A stretch of 64,000 bases of DNA from Gnetum montanum (lineage: Eukaryota; Streptophyta; Gnetopsida; Gnetales; Gnetaceae). The DNA lies in contig MNCI01015761.1 of assembly GCA_015680685.1 (NCBI GenBank), positions 97,894 through 161,893 on the forward strand. Reading direction: 5' to 3'. The position numbers and the translations under genes are program-made. Numbering within the stretch: position 1 is the first letter of the stretch; each line of letters begins with the position of its first letter. Under the pieces are notes generated by a model. It saw only the letters and a list, made by a program, of their open reading frames with translations, searched no databases and had not been told where the DNA came from. Below are positions 42,794 to 54,452 of the stretch, one piece after another.

Positions 42794-43866
42794 TCACACC
42801 ATCCCTGGGGCCAGTTGTTCCAATGGACCTTCTCCAGCCTCTAGCCCATGCATTGGTGGTGGCATGAATGATGGTTGCCCCACGGTAGCTGCAACTTCTG
42901 GAGGCATCCGGAAAGCCTCCAAGAGAGCCCTCATCTTTTCTTCTTTGCTTCTGGGATCATTCACTATCTAGAAAACTTCTCCAATGTGTGCCAGAACTAG
43001 AACCTCCCAAGGGCATGGTGGCACCGAGAAAAGTTCTTTCAAGTTGACAAACCAGGCTACAAACTGCTTACGTTCGATGTCAAATGCTCGGATTGATGCC
43101 TACAGCTACTAGTAGTCATTCATTCAATGAGCCAGGTTCTTCTTGATTGTACGTTGTCATTCAAATCGCATGCGGAGAACCTTGAGTTCCGTGTTCACTG
43201 TTTCCAACTTTTGCTTTATTGCCTTATGTGCCTAAAGCTCACCCTCATATAGGGAATGTGAGGCGACCACTTGCTTTTCAAATTCTAATTGTGGTCTCTT
43301 AGCTATGAGCATAGCCAGATTTGCATATCAAAGGTTGGCAAGCTCCATGTATTCTATTATCTCTTCAATCTGCAGCTCCTTAAGGTGGATTTCAACTTGA
43401 TTGTAGGCGTTCAACCCATCAAAGATAGGTTTCCATACATTGCCTCCTTCTCAGAGTTGTTGGAGTGCTTGGTTCATTTTGGCCTTCGTGACTTGAATAT
43501 GCTTTTCTTTTACTTCCTTCTACAATCCCACTTGGTCCTTGTAATGATTTTTCATGTTTTCAAATTTCAGGGCCTCATTCTTCCAAGCGGCAATTTCAAT
43601 TGTAGATTTCTGTTGCAATGCCCGAACCTCCTCCATTAACAGATTCCGATTCTCAGTAGCCAACCTTCTTATGTCAGCATTCACCTTGTCTAGTTCTTCC
43701 TACTGTTGGTGGATAAAATTTTTCATGTGTTCATTTTTGGCACCAACATTATGCAGATGATGAACCTCCGTGGTCAACTCAACGTTCTCCTAGCGAACCT
43801 TTTCTAAGTCCTTTTTTAAATGATATGACCGAGCATCTGCCAATGCCTTATCAAAGATCAAACTCC
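42794..43866 (-). pseudogene. Gypsy-4 accessory ORF, C-terminal 357 codons
   Basis: One register from 43866 to TGA at 42794 reads as protein with 12 premature stops (8 TAG, 4 TGA, no TAA) and no frameshift. Heptad-like helices dominate the first half (LKKDLEKVR, ENVELTTEVHHLHNVGAKNE, EELDKVNADIRRLATENRNL, WKNEALKFENMKNHYKDQV). A segment with IFDGLNAYNQVEIHLKELQI and IEEIIEYMELANL follows, then FVAWFVNLKELFSVPPCPWE, and a Pro/Met-rich tail ending EQLAPGMV. It equals 51614-52660 of Gypsy-5. The position after pol is that of the Athila env-like ORF; no signal peptide or membrane segment is visible. Function unknown. Confidence 0.8.
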
Positions 43867-44234
43867 TAAAGAATCACCAATCACTAGATAATGTGGGGCC
43901 TCACCATTGGTTTGTTCATTAGAAACCGGATAGCACTATGATCAATATGCACAAACACCTTGTATCCAAGCACATAGTGCCAGAATTTGTCCAAGGAAAA
44001 CACCACCACCATCAACTCCTTTTCGATGGTGGTGTGGTTGAGCTGAGCAGCCAAAATGCTATGGCTTGCACAGTGGATATAGTATGGACATTTCTAGTCA
44101 TCACACTATCTAAGCACAGCTCCCAATGCATAATTAGAGGCATCTGTCATGATGTGGAAGGTCCTGGACCAATCAGGTGCCTATAGAATTAGAGTTTCTA
44201 TGAGTTTCCTTTTAAGCAATTGGAATGTAGATTC
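43867..44234 (-). pseudogene. pol: Gypsy-4 RNase H, C-terminus deleted
   Basis: Minus-strand reading gives FHIMTDASNYALGAVL (first catalytic Asp), then HTTIEKELMVVVFSLDKFWH (catalytic Glu) and FVHIDHSAIRFLMNKPMVRP. The usual ending QEFDLxMxDxKGxxNxVADHLS is cut after EFDL. RNase H would remove the RNA template during cDNA synthesis. Confidence 0.82.
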
Positions 44235-45040
44235 GCATTCCTTGGTCTAGATGAACGAAGCATCCTTCTTTGTAAGTTCTACCAACAGCTTGGTAATCTT
44301 TGAAAAGTTTTCAATGAGTTGTTGGTAGTAACCAGTGTGGCCAAGGAATGACTGAACATCTTTTACGGTGCTTGGTTGGCAGGTGATTCCTTGGATGACC
44401 TTGATCTTTTCAGGATCCACACTAATCCCTGTCTGTCAGATGCGATGCCCCAACACAATGCCTTCTTGGACCATCAAATGGCTTTTCTACCAATTGAGCT
44501 GCAGATTGGTGTCTACACACCTTTTCAAAACCTGCTCCAAATGGTCCAAGGCTTGCTCAAATGTGGCCCCATAGGTAGAGAAGTCATCCATAAAGACCTC
44601 TACCCCAATGCCAATATGTTGCTGGAAGATGCTAAGGACAAGGCGTTGAAACGTAGCAGGTGCATTGCATAGGCCAAAAGGCATCTTTTTGTATGCGAAA
44701 GTTCCCCATGAACTTATGAAATTTTTTTTGGCTTGGTCCTCTAGTACTATTTGGATTTGGTTATAACCACTATAACTATCCAAAAAGCTATACTAGTGGT
44801 GCCCTGTGATGGTGTCCAACACCTGGTCCACAAATGGGAGCAGGAAGTGATCCTTGAAGGTAGCCATGTTAAGTAACTGGAAATCAATATAGAACCTCCA
44901 TTTTCCATCTTTCTTTGGTACAATAACGAGTGGGTTGACCCATTCGCTATCGGCAATAAAATAGATGAACCCCACCTTTAGCAATTGTTCGATTTCATCC
45001 TTTACAACTTGCTTCAGTTTGGGATTCAATCATCTTTATG
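44235..45040 (-). pseudogene. pol: Gypsy-4 reverse transcriptase
   Basis: Blocks in order: KQVVKDEIEQLLKVGFIYFI, VNPLVIVPKKDGKWRFYIDF, LLNMATFKDHFLLPFVDQVL, then after a frameshift MDSYSGYNQIQIVLEDQAKK, TFAYKKMPFGLCNAPATFQR and VEVFMDDFSTYGATFEQAL. FMDD (44583-44594) is the YxDD site; FMDDFS is typical of Athila/Tat. The thumb follows after another shift. It is the best preserved RT in the window. Confidence 0.9.
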
Positions 45041-45539
45041 GCTGTCATCGTGGCTTTATTAAAGGGTCAATATAGATCCGATGCTAGTAGACCCTAGGAT
45101 CAACTCTAGTCAACTCAGGATATGACCATGCAAACGCAGCAACCCATTTGTTTACCACCTTTAGCAATCTCTTCTTCTGTTTAGGAGCAAAGGTGGCATT
45201 GATAATTACTGGCTTACCATTTTGCAAAAATGCATATTTCAAGTGAGCCAGTAAAGACTTTAGCTCCAGGGGCTTTTTTTTGAAGCTATCAGGGATTTGC
45301 AGCTTCCCCCAATCATCATGGTCATTAATAGTGGAGGCCTATTGATGAACCTCTTCCATTTTATCCATGCTTTCAATGTAGGCTTGCACAAGACCCTCAA
45401 ACGGTTCCATGCATAATGCACTGTTAGTAGGATCAGCTGTTAACCACTAGGTGCCCTCTTGATTAGTGGCTGCTGCATATAAGTATTATTGAACAAGTGA
45501 TTCCTCGGTACACCGAATGCATGCTTGAATGGATATCTG
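45041..45539 (-). pseudogene. pol: Gypsy-4 protease-RT linker
   Basis: Coding echoes of a long acidic linker (SLLAHLKYAFLQNGKPVIIN, VVNKWVAAFAWSYPELTRVD-like readings). Aligned with Gypsy-2 19721-20264. Confidence 0.6.
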
Positions 45540-46149
45540 CTTAGCGGAGCATAACTACTGCACACAACTGCACCTTGAGTCACTGTATGTGATGCATGGA
45601 ACGCACTTCTTCTCGATCTTCCTGAAAGGATTTTCCTTTGAAATTTTCAAGGACAGATCTTGGAATCCTAGTTGTGTGTCTACCGTGCTTAGCCAGGCTC
45701 TTCTCATGATGATTGGGAAGTTGCCCTTGCAAGTTCTCCACATGGATGACCAAGAAATTAGCAAGATAGAACCACCCACAAATAGTGGCACAATGTCCTC
45801 CACCAATCCCAAGGGAATGGTGATGGACTAGTCTACTAATGCGAGCCATATGTTGCTCTTCTTTAGCAAGGGCAAGTTCTAGTTCTTGTACATATCATGA
45901 GAGATCAAATTAACCCCTCACCTTGGGTCTAGAAGAGCTTTACATGGCTCATTCCCTGCCACTTGAAGATAGATGAGGGGGCTTCCTGGATCAGTCAATT
46001 TTTGGGGAAGATGACCTACTTTGATACAATCAGTCATAGCATGTTTGAGCATGACCATTTGGACGTTGGAGTATGGTTGGCTTGATGGTTGCTTTAGCAG
46101 TGGAATAGTGGAGGCGCTTGAAGCTTCAGAGGTACTGGCCATAGGTATA
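45540..46149 (-). pseudogene. pol: Gypsy-4 aspartic protease
   Basis: 46142 onward reads MASTSEASSASTIPLLKQPS, PLIYLQVAGNEPCKALLD, then P-R-stop where others have S-G-S, so the active site is destroyed. Then LGLVEDIVP, and after a shift GNFPIIMRRAWLSTVDTQLG. The segment ends in VPCITYSDSRCSCVQ. Confidence 0.82.
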
Positions 46150-48517
46150 TGTGAGGGTATGTTTAGATTATTGGGTCGAAAAAAAGGATGTTTTTGTGGC
46201 TTGGGTTTTGGTCCACTCGGCTAAGGTGCCATTTGTAAGTTAACAACCCTCATAGCATTTTGTTACTGCGGCTGTGGCAGTATTTCTCCCTACATCGATG
46301 GAGTAGGTGACAGTTGAGTGGGATGTTATAAAGGAGTGGTAGGAGAAGGTGATGGAGGATGAAAGAGATGTGGGCTCTCCCCCCTAGGTGATGGAGATTG
46401 AGGTTAGAAATACTTCAGGGGGTGGTACTGACTTTGAAAGGCTGCATGACTGGAAGAGTCCCGTGGAGAGACCAATTGCTGAACATAGTACCTATAGGGA
46501 TTTGGTTGTTTGTAATGGTACTACTGCCTTGGAGGTGGCATCCCCCACGCTTGTGGTTGCTGCCATTGTTGGAAGTACTCGTATGGTTGCGTTGGTGCTC
46601 CATTTGGATAATATCCTTGCTGCTGTTGGTGGAACCGCCTACAATTGCCCTATGGATAAGGCAACCTTTGGGGTGTTTGCTGCTGTGCCAAGTGAGGGTT
46701 TAGTGTGTATACCCTAGACTCTTGAAGATGTGACACCATAGAAAAACATCCCTTAGGATGTTCATATTGGCATATGCCACATTCATCATCCTCCTTAGTG
46801 TCAGAGTCTGCAACTTGCTCTGCTACAGCAACTTTGCCCTTACCCTTATGTTAGGCACGTTCAACTTCCTTCTTCCTACGTCGATCACGGTCATTACCTT
46901 TTCTCTGGACTCTTCTACAATTTTTAGCACACTTTGAAATTTTTCATCCAAAGTGTCCCGCATCTTATCAACCTTTGCCGATATTTCAAATGCAAACTTT
47001 TGTAATGGCAAGGTCTTCTGGTTCACCACTGCTTCCAGTGGTGATTCTTCCTCCTTGTCACAAAATTGAACTTTCCTTTTTCTAAGGGAAGGATCCTAGT
47101 TGAATTCTTCTACACTCTCCTTTTTCCTAAGTTCTCCTTCCTCCTTGGCCACATGTTCAATTAGGTGCTGTAATTGATGGGCCCTTACCTCTGACAAACG
47201 TTCATGGGCATACACGCCAAGGGTCTTTCGCATTTCAAAATGGAGCCCATCAATGATGTGGAAAATTTATACCTGCTAAGAATAACCATGACTAGGGCAT
47301 CGATGCAACAATGAGTAGTACCTTCTCATGGTGGCATCCAAGGATTCATGATTCCCTTTTTTCCAACCTTGGATCTGCCATATCAGATTCGCCACTCTAG
47401 AGTATGTTTGATACTTGTCATTGAAAATTTCAAGCATCGTACTCCATCTTCTAATTGATTCTGGCTCAAGGACCAATACCAACTTTCAGCTTCTTTAATG
47501 AGTGTGCGAGGGAATAGCTTCAGCTTCTGCCAATCATTGTCAATGTTCTATAGGGTGTAGGCATCATGGAATGCCTGTAGGTGAGTCTGCGGATCACAGT
47601 TGTATCTTACTTCAAATCTAAGAATGTTGTTCATATCAATGCACTTGATCTGGCTATCCTTCATGTCCCTACTAGGGATTTGGACTACATCAGCGATTTG
47701 GAGCATGCTCTGGGTAGCCAACAATGGCTCATTCGAATCATAGTTTTGCTGAGGACCATGATGTTTGTGACGATTCTAGCTACCCCACCTTTCATGCTAG
47801 CAAGCATCATATGATTGGTTTCACATTTTCTCACATTGTCCCTTTCAAACCTTTTTACCACCATCCTTTCACTCCTTCCTACCCCAATTACACTTAGAGC
47901 CTAAGTTGGATGAAGGTGTAGGAGAGCAAGAGGATGGAGAAGAAGGAGAGGTATCACCAGTGCTCCGGTGTTCATCTCCCCACTACCCTGATGATGACCA
48001 TGATCACCCTACCCATCCTTACTATGTGACCCTTCATCTCCTTGAGGATCTTGGTCACTGAGAGGCTTGTTCTAATGATGGACTGGAGGATCTGCTACCC
48101 TAGGGGAAGTTCAGTCGAATGGGTATCATGAAAGATGGGATCCCCATTGTCCAACAGCCCTTGCGAGAATAAGGGGTTAATAAATTGTTTCCCCTTATGA
48201 TGTTCATATCTGTCCACCTATTGATGATCTTGTGCTCATTGAGCCTCAGTGGGACAATAGTCCCAGTAGTCATGGTCCTCCATGACATACTCCGCTCCAT
48301 GGTCTTGGATGCCTAGTCTGCCTAGATTGTGATATAGTATCGCAGAAGTTGATCAGTCGGGCGGTAGCATGATGCCCTCCATGTCCCACCATCATAGATG
48401 CTCATCCTGATGTAGGAAAAAAGTGAAGTTAGGGACATAATCATCAGGATGCTTGTACACCACCTGATATTCTTGTAGCATTGGTGGGTTGGATACCTCT
48501 CTCTTGTGAGAAGACAT
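46150..48517 (-). pseudogene. gag: Gypsy-4 gag
   Basis: ATG at 48517 gives MSSHKREVSNPPMLQEYQVV and YKHPDDYVPNFTFFLHQDEH before a stop. The Gag core is visible at 47276-47482 (EPESIRRWSTMLEIFNDKYQ, IQGWKKGNHESLDATMRRYY) and the charged helix at 46823-47029 (MVNQKTLPLQKFAFEISAKV). The zinc knuckle at 46746-46781 reads CGICQYEHPKGC with all ligands. A Gln/Pro/Gly-rich tail follows. The His/Ser tract is weaker than in Gypsy-1/5. Confidence 0.85.
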
Positions 48518-48664
48518 ATTGGACATTAGATGGTCCATGTAATCAATGTACCTTACTATTTACTTTAATCTGCCTAGTGTGCATAAATGTCTCTATCCTA
48601 GGTTTGTTCCAACAACTTAAATGACAATTTCACTAAGGTTAGATGACACATGTAAGACTAACAA

Positions 48665-48683
48665 TCCCTGGCAACGGTGCCAA
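48665..48683 (-). other. Gypsy-4 primer-binding site
   Basis: Minus strand TTGGCACCGTTGCCAGGGA, the least decayed PBS in the window; tRNA-Asp 3'-end type as in Athila elements. Confidence 0.88.
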
Positions 48684-49593
48684 TGATGAGCAGCTAGGTA
48701 CCCCTACACCCAACCATACGAATCATGGGTGTTCGCACACAACTTGGTTGAATTTCGTAGACTATAAGCACTTAACATACACCAGACTCTAACCAGTGAA
48801 ACCTTGGGTTAGAATGGTCGTTACCTTCCTAATCTCACTTGTGATATTCTGTGTGTGATGGTTAAGTGAGATTAAGGCTAATGATTTGTATAGCTTTTTA
48901 TTTATCTTTCGCTAGCTAATTAAGGTATGAAAAAAAAGGAATAAACTATTATCTAATATATAATTATCCTAGATTGTACTCTAAGTATTCCTAGCATAAG
49001 TATCCAATCCCATCTTCTGAGCACATTCTGAGCATCTCCTAACACTTTTGGGTTACCAGACGTTAAGCGTCATTGGGTTTATCAAGTGTTTGATTTACAT
49101 TTGAGATTATCGTACTTGTGGCCTTTATGAACTATAAAGGAGTAATAGAGATTAAAATAACAATAATAGAAACTTAAGTAATTAACAAGCAATTAACAAA
49201 GCATAAACATATTAAACTACTAAATGCATAAAATAGCTAAGTCCAAATGCTACAAGGAATGCTTGAAGAGTTCATCTTTATTTTCGTCATGCCAATGGGC
49301 TTAGAGAAATCAACGCTCGAATAAAGAGCTAATCACTTTTCTTACACCTATTGCTAGCCCTTGGAAAATATTCTATCTCCTGTGGGAACAAATTGCAAGA
49401 GCTTCGCTACAACTAATTGAAAGGTCCTAAATGAGGCAGAAGGCCCTCTTATTTATAGGCCAAGATAGGCTCTGTAAAGGGGGCCACGTTGACACATGGA
49501 AGGCTACATCGATAGGGTTGCATCGACATGGTTGTGTATATGTGGCCCCATATACGTGGCCTAGTCAACACATCAACTAATGACACTTCATCA
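48684..49593 (-). repeat. Gypsy-4 5' LTR
   Basis: 910 bases, plus-strand TGATGAGCAG to CTTCATCA; TATAAATA (minus) at 49450-49457. Confidence 0.92.
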
Positions 49594-49879
49594 TAAAGTA
49601 AGGTAACAATCACATGTACTTGTATGGGATCTCACTATCTATTGATTGAAATAAAGAGATAGACTAATTTTCAAAGAGAATAATGCATCTATAGATTTTA
49701 TATAAATGTAGTAGTGGAAGAAGAAGAGCCTATCTTTTTGAATTATCCATTTGCTAATGCTTATAGACTTAAATATAGTATTTAGGAAACAACTTTAACA
49801 TATTTGTTTGAGTTCGAGGTGTCAATTTTGGATCATTTTCTAGATGATGTGTTCAAGTCTCATCACGACCATATCAAAG

Positions 49880-50440
49880 GTTGACCATGTCAATTTTGGA
49901 TCAAGAAAAAGGATTTAACACAAATGTGGACTAATGTAGAAGGAAATGGGTAATTTTATCTACTAAACTAGATGTAGAAGTTTACTGTCTCTCAATTACT
50001 ATTCTCATTAAGTATTGAAATGCTATTAACAAGCTTCACTTAAGTTCTCATCATCTTAGAATTGAAAGTGAAAAATGGATTCAACTTCCATGAGAAGAGC
50101 ATAGTTGTTGGTTGTGCATATCATGAGCCCTTGAAGATGAGTTACATGTTTTTCTTCTTTGTGCTATGACTACCCATTTGAGATAACATTATAAAGCTAA
50201 GTTACGTGTGTTTCTTTCTTGTGCTATTACTACCCCTTCAAGATAACGTTATAATGTTATAGTAAAAAGTCTATATGATTTCTTTCTAATGCTCCCATTG
50301 ATGCTTAGTTAATTTGTAGAGTCTATCTTCATTTTTCATGAAAATGTAATATTTATCGAGTAGATTCTTTAGGTCTTTAGATGTAATAAAGCTTCATTTT
50401 ATTTTATTTCAAAAAATTTTTCTTATTACTAACTTTCTCT
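49880..50440 (+). pseudogene. LINE-like C-terminal domain remnant B
   Basis: At about 50010-50190 the plus strand reads INKLHLSSHHLRIESEKWIQ, LP-stop-EE, CWLCIS, then ALEDELHVFLLCAMTTHLR. Two Cys pairs and the His suggest a zinc-binding C-terminal domain of a non-LTR element. Sequence similarity to 35860-36430 extends past the domain to the ATAAA-rich tail. A 66-base unit of the region (about 50140-50205) is tandemly repeated at 50206-50265. Confidence 0.6.
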
Positions 50441-50547
50441 CTTGGTGCTATAAAAACTAATCAACTTTTAATATAATCAAAAACTAGTATGTTTTCAACT
50501 AAATAGGTACTCCTTTCTTGTGTATTGCTTGTATACAATTTTGGTAG

Positions 50548-51385
50548 TGATGAGTAGTGAGCATATCCTATGCCCAACCATAGGAACCACTAGCGTTCAC
50601 TTAGTGATCTAGTTGAATTTTGAAGACTTTAGATTTCTAGGTATACTGGTTCTAGGAGGTAAATCTAACCATTGCAATTGTTGTGAAGTACAAGGGTATG
50701 ATTAAGTGTAACTTAGGCATATGATTTTTATCATTTTTATCTTTTATGAATTAAGTTGCCTAATGAAGAAGAATAAAGTAATTAAATGTTTGATTAATCT
50801 AATAACTAGCTAATATTTAACTAATCCTCACTTAAGCATCCATTCCCACTTTCCATTCACATCTTAAACATGTATAATGCCACTAGGTTACCAAGCATTA
50901 AGTGCTACTAGGATTACCAAGTGTTAAGCATATGGTTGAAGTGGTTGTACTTGTGTATGCTCTTTAATATACATTAATTAATTACCTAAAAATATTAAAG
51001 TAAATTACATGAGGATAAAATACTTAAGGAAACAAATAATCTATTCCAGGTGTTACAAGGTTTTATTATAAAAGATCATCTTTATTACCATCCACACTAA
51101 AGTGCTTAGGTACAACAGTGATTGAATAAAGATCCATGTACTCTTTGACTCCTATTGTGGGTACTCAGAAAATATTCTAACTCTCAAATGGAAAACTACA
51201 AGTGCTTCACTAAAAATATGAAAATATTACCATAAATGTGATGGGTAGGTACACATTATAGGCAAAGATAAAGTGCCCCATCAAGGGTACACATCAATTG
51301 GTAAAACCTCATGTTAATGGGATCAAATTGATAGGGTTGTATCGATCGCATCCTATTAATGTAACTCAAGAATCATGAATCATCA
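50548..51385 (-). repeat. Gypsy-5 3' LTR
   Basis: 838 bases, plus-strand TGATGAGTAG to CATCATCA. Confidence 0.9.
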
Positions 51386-51398
51386 TACCCCCATGACT
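51386..51398 (-). other. Gypsy-5 polypurine tract
   Basis: Minus strand AGTCATGGGGGTA, identical to that of Gypsy-1. Confidence 0.88.
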
Positions 51399-51613
51399 AA
51401 ATGAAAACTTGTTGTTGATTTTTTTATAAAATTTGGGAAGGTATGAAATCATTAACTAACTATAGATACATAAAACAAACACAATAAAAACTAAGTGCCT
51501 AAATGTATATATTTACAATCATTAAAAAATTAGTGTCAAGGATAACAAAATTGAACACCTAGATAAGAATGAAAAACACAACTCCTTTAATGATGTAAAG
51601 ATAATGAAGAAGT

Positions 51614-54452
51614 TCATATGGTCCTAGGTGGTGGAGGGTCTTAAGATTCTAAAGGACCTTCTCCTACTTCAAGTGCACATGGTTGTTGTGGTTGTCTTGT
51701 AGCAACTACAACTTCTAGTGAAGATGGAAGGTATCCAACAATGCCTCCATCTTCTCATCCTTATTCCAGGGATAATTCACAGTCCATACTACTTCACCAA
51801 TGTTGCCAGAATGGAAATGTCCCATCAATAGGACATTGTTGGGATTAGTTCCTTCACGTTAACAAACTAGATGATGAATTCTTTGTGTTTAATGTTGAAT
51901 GCTCTAAGTGCACTCTATAGCTTCTAGTACTCATTCATTCTCTTAGATAGGCTCATAGTAGTTGATCTCTAATCAATGAAATTTGCCTTAAGAACCTCAA
52001 GTTCCACATTTGCTATCTTAAGTTTCTACTTGATCTCCTTATGGTGTTTGAACTCTACCTTGTACAATAAGTATGAGATGGCCACTAATTTCTCTAATTC
52101 TGATGATGGCCTCCTGACATTTAACATCGCTAGGTTTGCATATCAGAGGTTGGTAAGCTCCATGTACTCTATCATTTTCTTGATCTGGAGGTCCTTCAAG
52201 TGGGCTTTAGCCTTTTTGTATGCATTTAGCACATCAAAGATAGGTTGTTAGACATCACATCCTTATTGGAGATGCTAGAATGCCTCATTGATTTTTGCCT
52301 TTGCCAAATTGTTGATTTCTTTCTATAATACCATTGATCCCTATAATGATTTTTAATCATTTCAAACTTAAGAACCTCATTTTTCCAAGTTGTGATCTCA
52401 ATTGCAAATTTCTAGTGTAAGTCATAAACATCATCTATCGAGAGGCTTCTATTCTCTCCTACCAACTTCCTCAATTCTATGTTCATCTTAGTTAGTTGCT
52501 CCTACTATTGATCAATAAATTCTAACATCTACTAATTCTGCACATCAACATTCTACATGCAGTGATTTTTTACAGTCAAATCCTCATTCTCATAATGCAT
52601 TTAGACCAAGTCCTTTTGGATGTTGTGCATTATAGCATTGGCCATGGAATGGTCAAAGACCACAAACTCCTTGATGTTCTCAATCTCTTTGAGTCTCTTT
52701 AGAAGTTATTAAAATGCTTCATCTCATGTTATTTCTTGGTTGAGTAATGTGGGATTAGCAAGGAAGGCTCTTAATTCAACAACTTGCACAACCAAGTGTT
52801 GGTTTTCTACTTTGGTTAGTTCAAGTTGCCTCTTCATGGTAATACATTTGCCCCTTGCCTCAAGCAGCTTTGATTGGATTGCAATGATGGTATCTAGAAG
52901 GTCAAAGAAATTTGGAATTGGTTGCCTAGTTTCCAACATTTGGTCCTACAATTCTTCATGCTAGGCTATTTTTAATCTATTGCTAAGAGTTCTTGCAAAT
53001 ATTTTTACATCTCTAAGTGTAGAAATGTTTGGTATAGTTTTTGTGTGTGTATTAAGTGTTTCAGCCACTTTGTTAGCAACCAGTTTGGCCATTATCTCTT
53101 TCCCATGGTGTTGCATCACCAAAATAGTTGCCCCCTCACCCTCCTCCTAATTCACTGAAAAGGTAGTGACATTTCTAGAGATTTCTAAGAATTGTTGCTA
53201 TTGTGATAAGGACATTGTTACCTCTTAGGCACTCAGATTTAACCTTGTGGGCACTTGCATGCATTGGGCATAGAAAATTGGTGCCCCACCTTCAATTTAG
53301 CTCAAGGTTCATGCTACTTTGTTGAGGTGGCTCATAACTAGTCTTTACATAGGTGGGTCATCACCACTCGTTCTTGCTTGCTCCTACTACTATTGCAAAA
53401 TCTAATCTTGGAGTTTGCACATGCACTGAAGGGCAATGTAAAACTCTAGTGTTGCATCATGAGTTGGTTGTGGAGGTGGTGGTTGTTGTTTCTCTTCTTG
53501 AATCACCTTTACAGGCACTTTATCCTTCATCATCTCTAAACAAGAAATAGTTGGAGCACTTCAAACAACGTCATTTTTGTATCGGGTTATGCCTCCCCTT
53601 TTGCATAATTTTCTGATGAGGCATGAAAAAAAGAGTATCTTTCTTCAATGTTTATTGTCCTTGAAGTGCTTTTCTATCTCAAGATAGATTAGTTGTGGAA
53701 GGTTGATTGGGAATTTACTGCTTAGAGTGGTGTACACACATGCAAATGAAGCCATGATATTGTTGGGCCTCACCATTGAATTGAGGTGAAAGGCTATAAT
53801 TTTAAAGTATGCATGTTCCACCATGGTAAGTGCACTAAAATCCTTACAGTCCACTCCATAACACTACTATGTCCATTCTTTCATGACATTTGGAGTTTCC
53901 TACATTGGAATTTCTACAAGATTGGCCCTAGTCTTAGGTAATCCAAGGGCCTTAGAGATGGCTTTCACCAAGTAGGACACCAAAAAAATCCTTGATTTTG
54001 ACTATTGAACTAGATTTCCTATTATTCTAGAATAGATATGTCTCTCCTATGTACCATTCCCCACTGGAAGTAATGCTGGGCCACATGAGAGACTTCTACA
54101 ATTGAACTTTAACTTCTAGAGGAGCAAACTCCAAGAAGGATCCAAAGTTTAACTCTTGAAGCATAGATTTCCGAACCTCCTTTGATGTGATCTACATGAG
54201 GTAGGCCTCCAGTAAGGTGACCTAAATGTTTGATCTTAACTCTAGTGCCTCATCTTGATGACACTGTTCAGTCGCAACCACTTTAGGAATCTATTAGATA
54301 GATTCCACTTCGAATTCCTTCCAAAGAGATCCCATTGCATGGGTTTTAGCTACTTGTTATTGGTTCTATTCTTGGTACCTTCTAATTCTTCATCGTTTAT
54401 CTCTTAGTTGAGATAGTCCTCCCCTCTATGCATGCTTTTCCTTAGGTGTCAT
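51614..54452 (-). pseudogene. Gypsy-5 accessory ORF, about 945 codons
   Basis: Starts at ATG 54452 (MTPKEKHA-stop, then Arg/Gln-rich) and ends TGA at 51614. Long segments read as protein between stops and a few shifts: SKEVRKSMLQELNFGSFLEF, APLEVKVQL; LVKAISKALGLPKTRANLVE; ALTMVEHAYFKIIAFHLNSM with VRPNNIMASFACVYTTLSSK and FPINLPQLIYLEIEKHFKD (53645-53854); a Pro/Gln linker; then coils (52724-52939: FFDLLDTIIAIQSKLLEARG, QLELTKVENQHLVVQVVEL). The N-terminal part resembles, by eye, the plant transposon-protein domain seen in 3' ORFs of Athila-like elements (inference). The C-terminal third matches Gypsy-4. No membrane segment was noticed. Confidence 0.75.

Larger units (their letters stand above)
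41614..49593 (-). mobile_element. Gypsy-4: Athila-type element lacking integrase
   Basis: 7980 bases. LTRs 48684-49593 (5') and 41614-42554 (3'); flanks GAAAG (41609-41613) and TAAAG (49594-49598), one mismatch. Minus-strand order: LTR, intact-looking PBS, gag, protease, RT with FMDD, RNase H, then the C-terminal part of an accessory ORF, PPT and LTR. The end of RNase H, all of integrase, the spacer and the first two thirds of the accessory ORF are deleted at about 43850-43866. Confidence 0.93.

Noticed and set aside
43289-43639. 116-codon plus-strand frame rich in Phe and Leu
   Set aside because: Antisense to the accessory ORF of Gypsy-4, which explains the stop-poor opposite strand.
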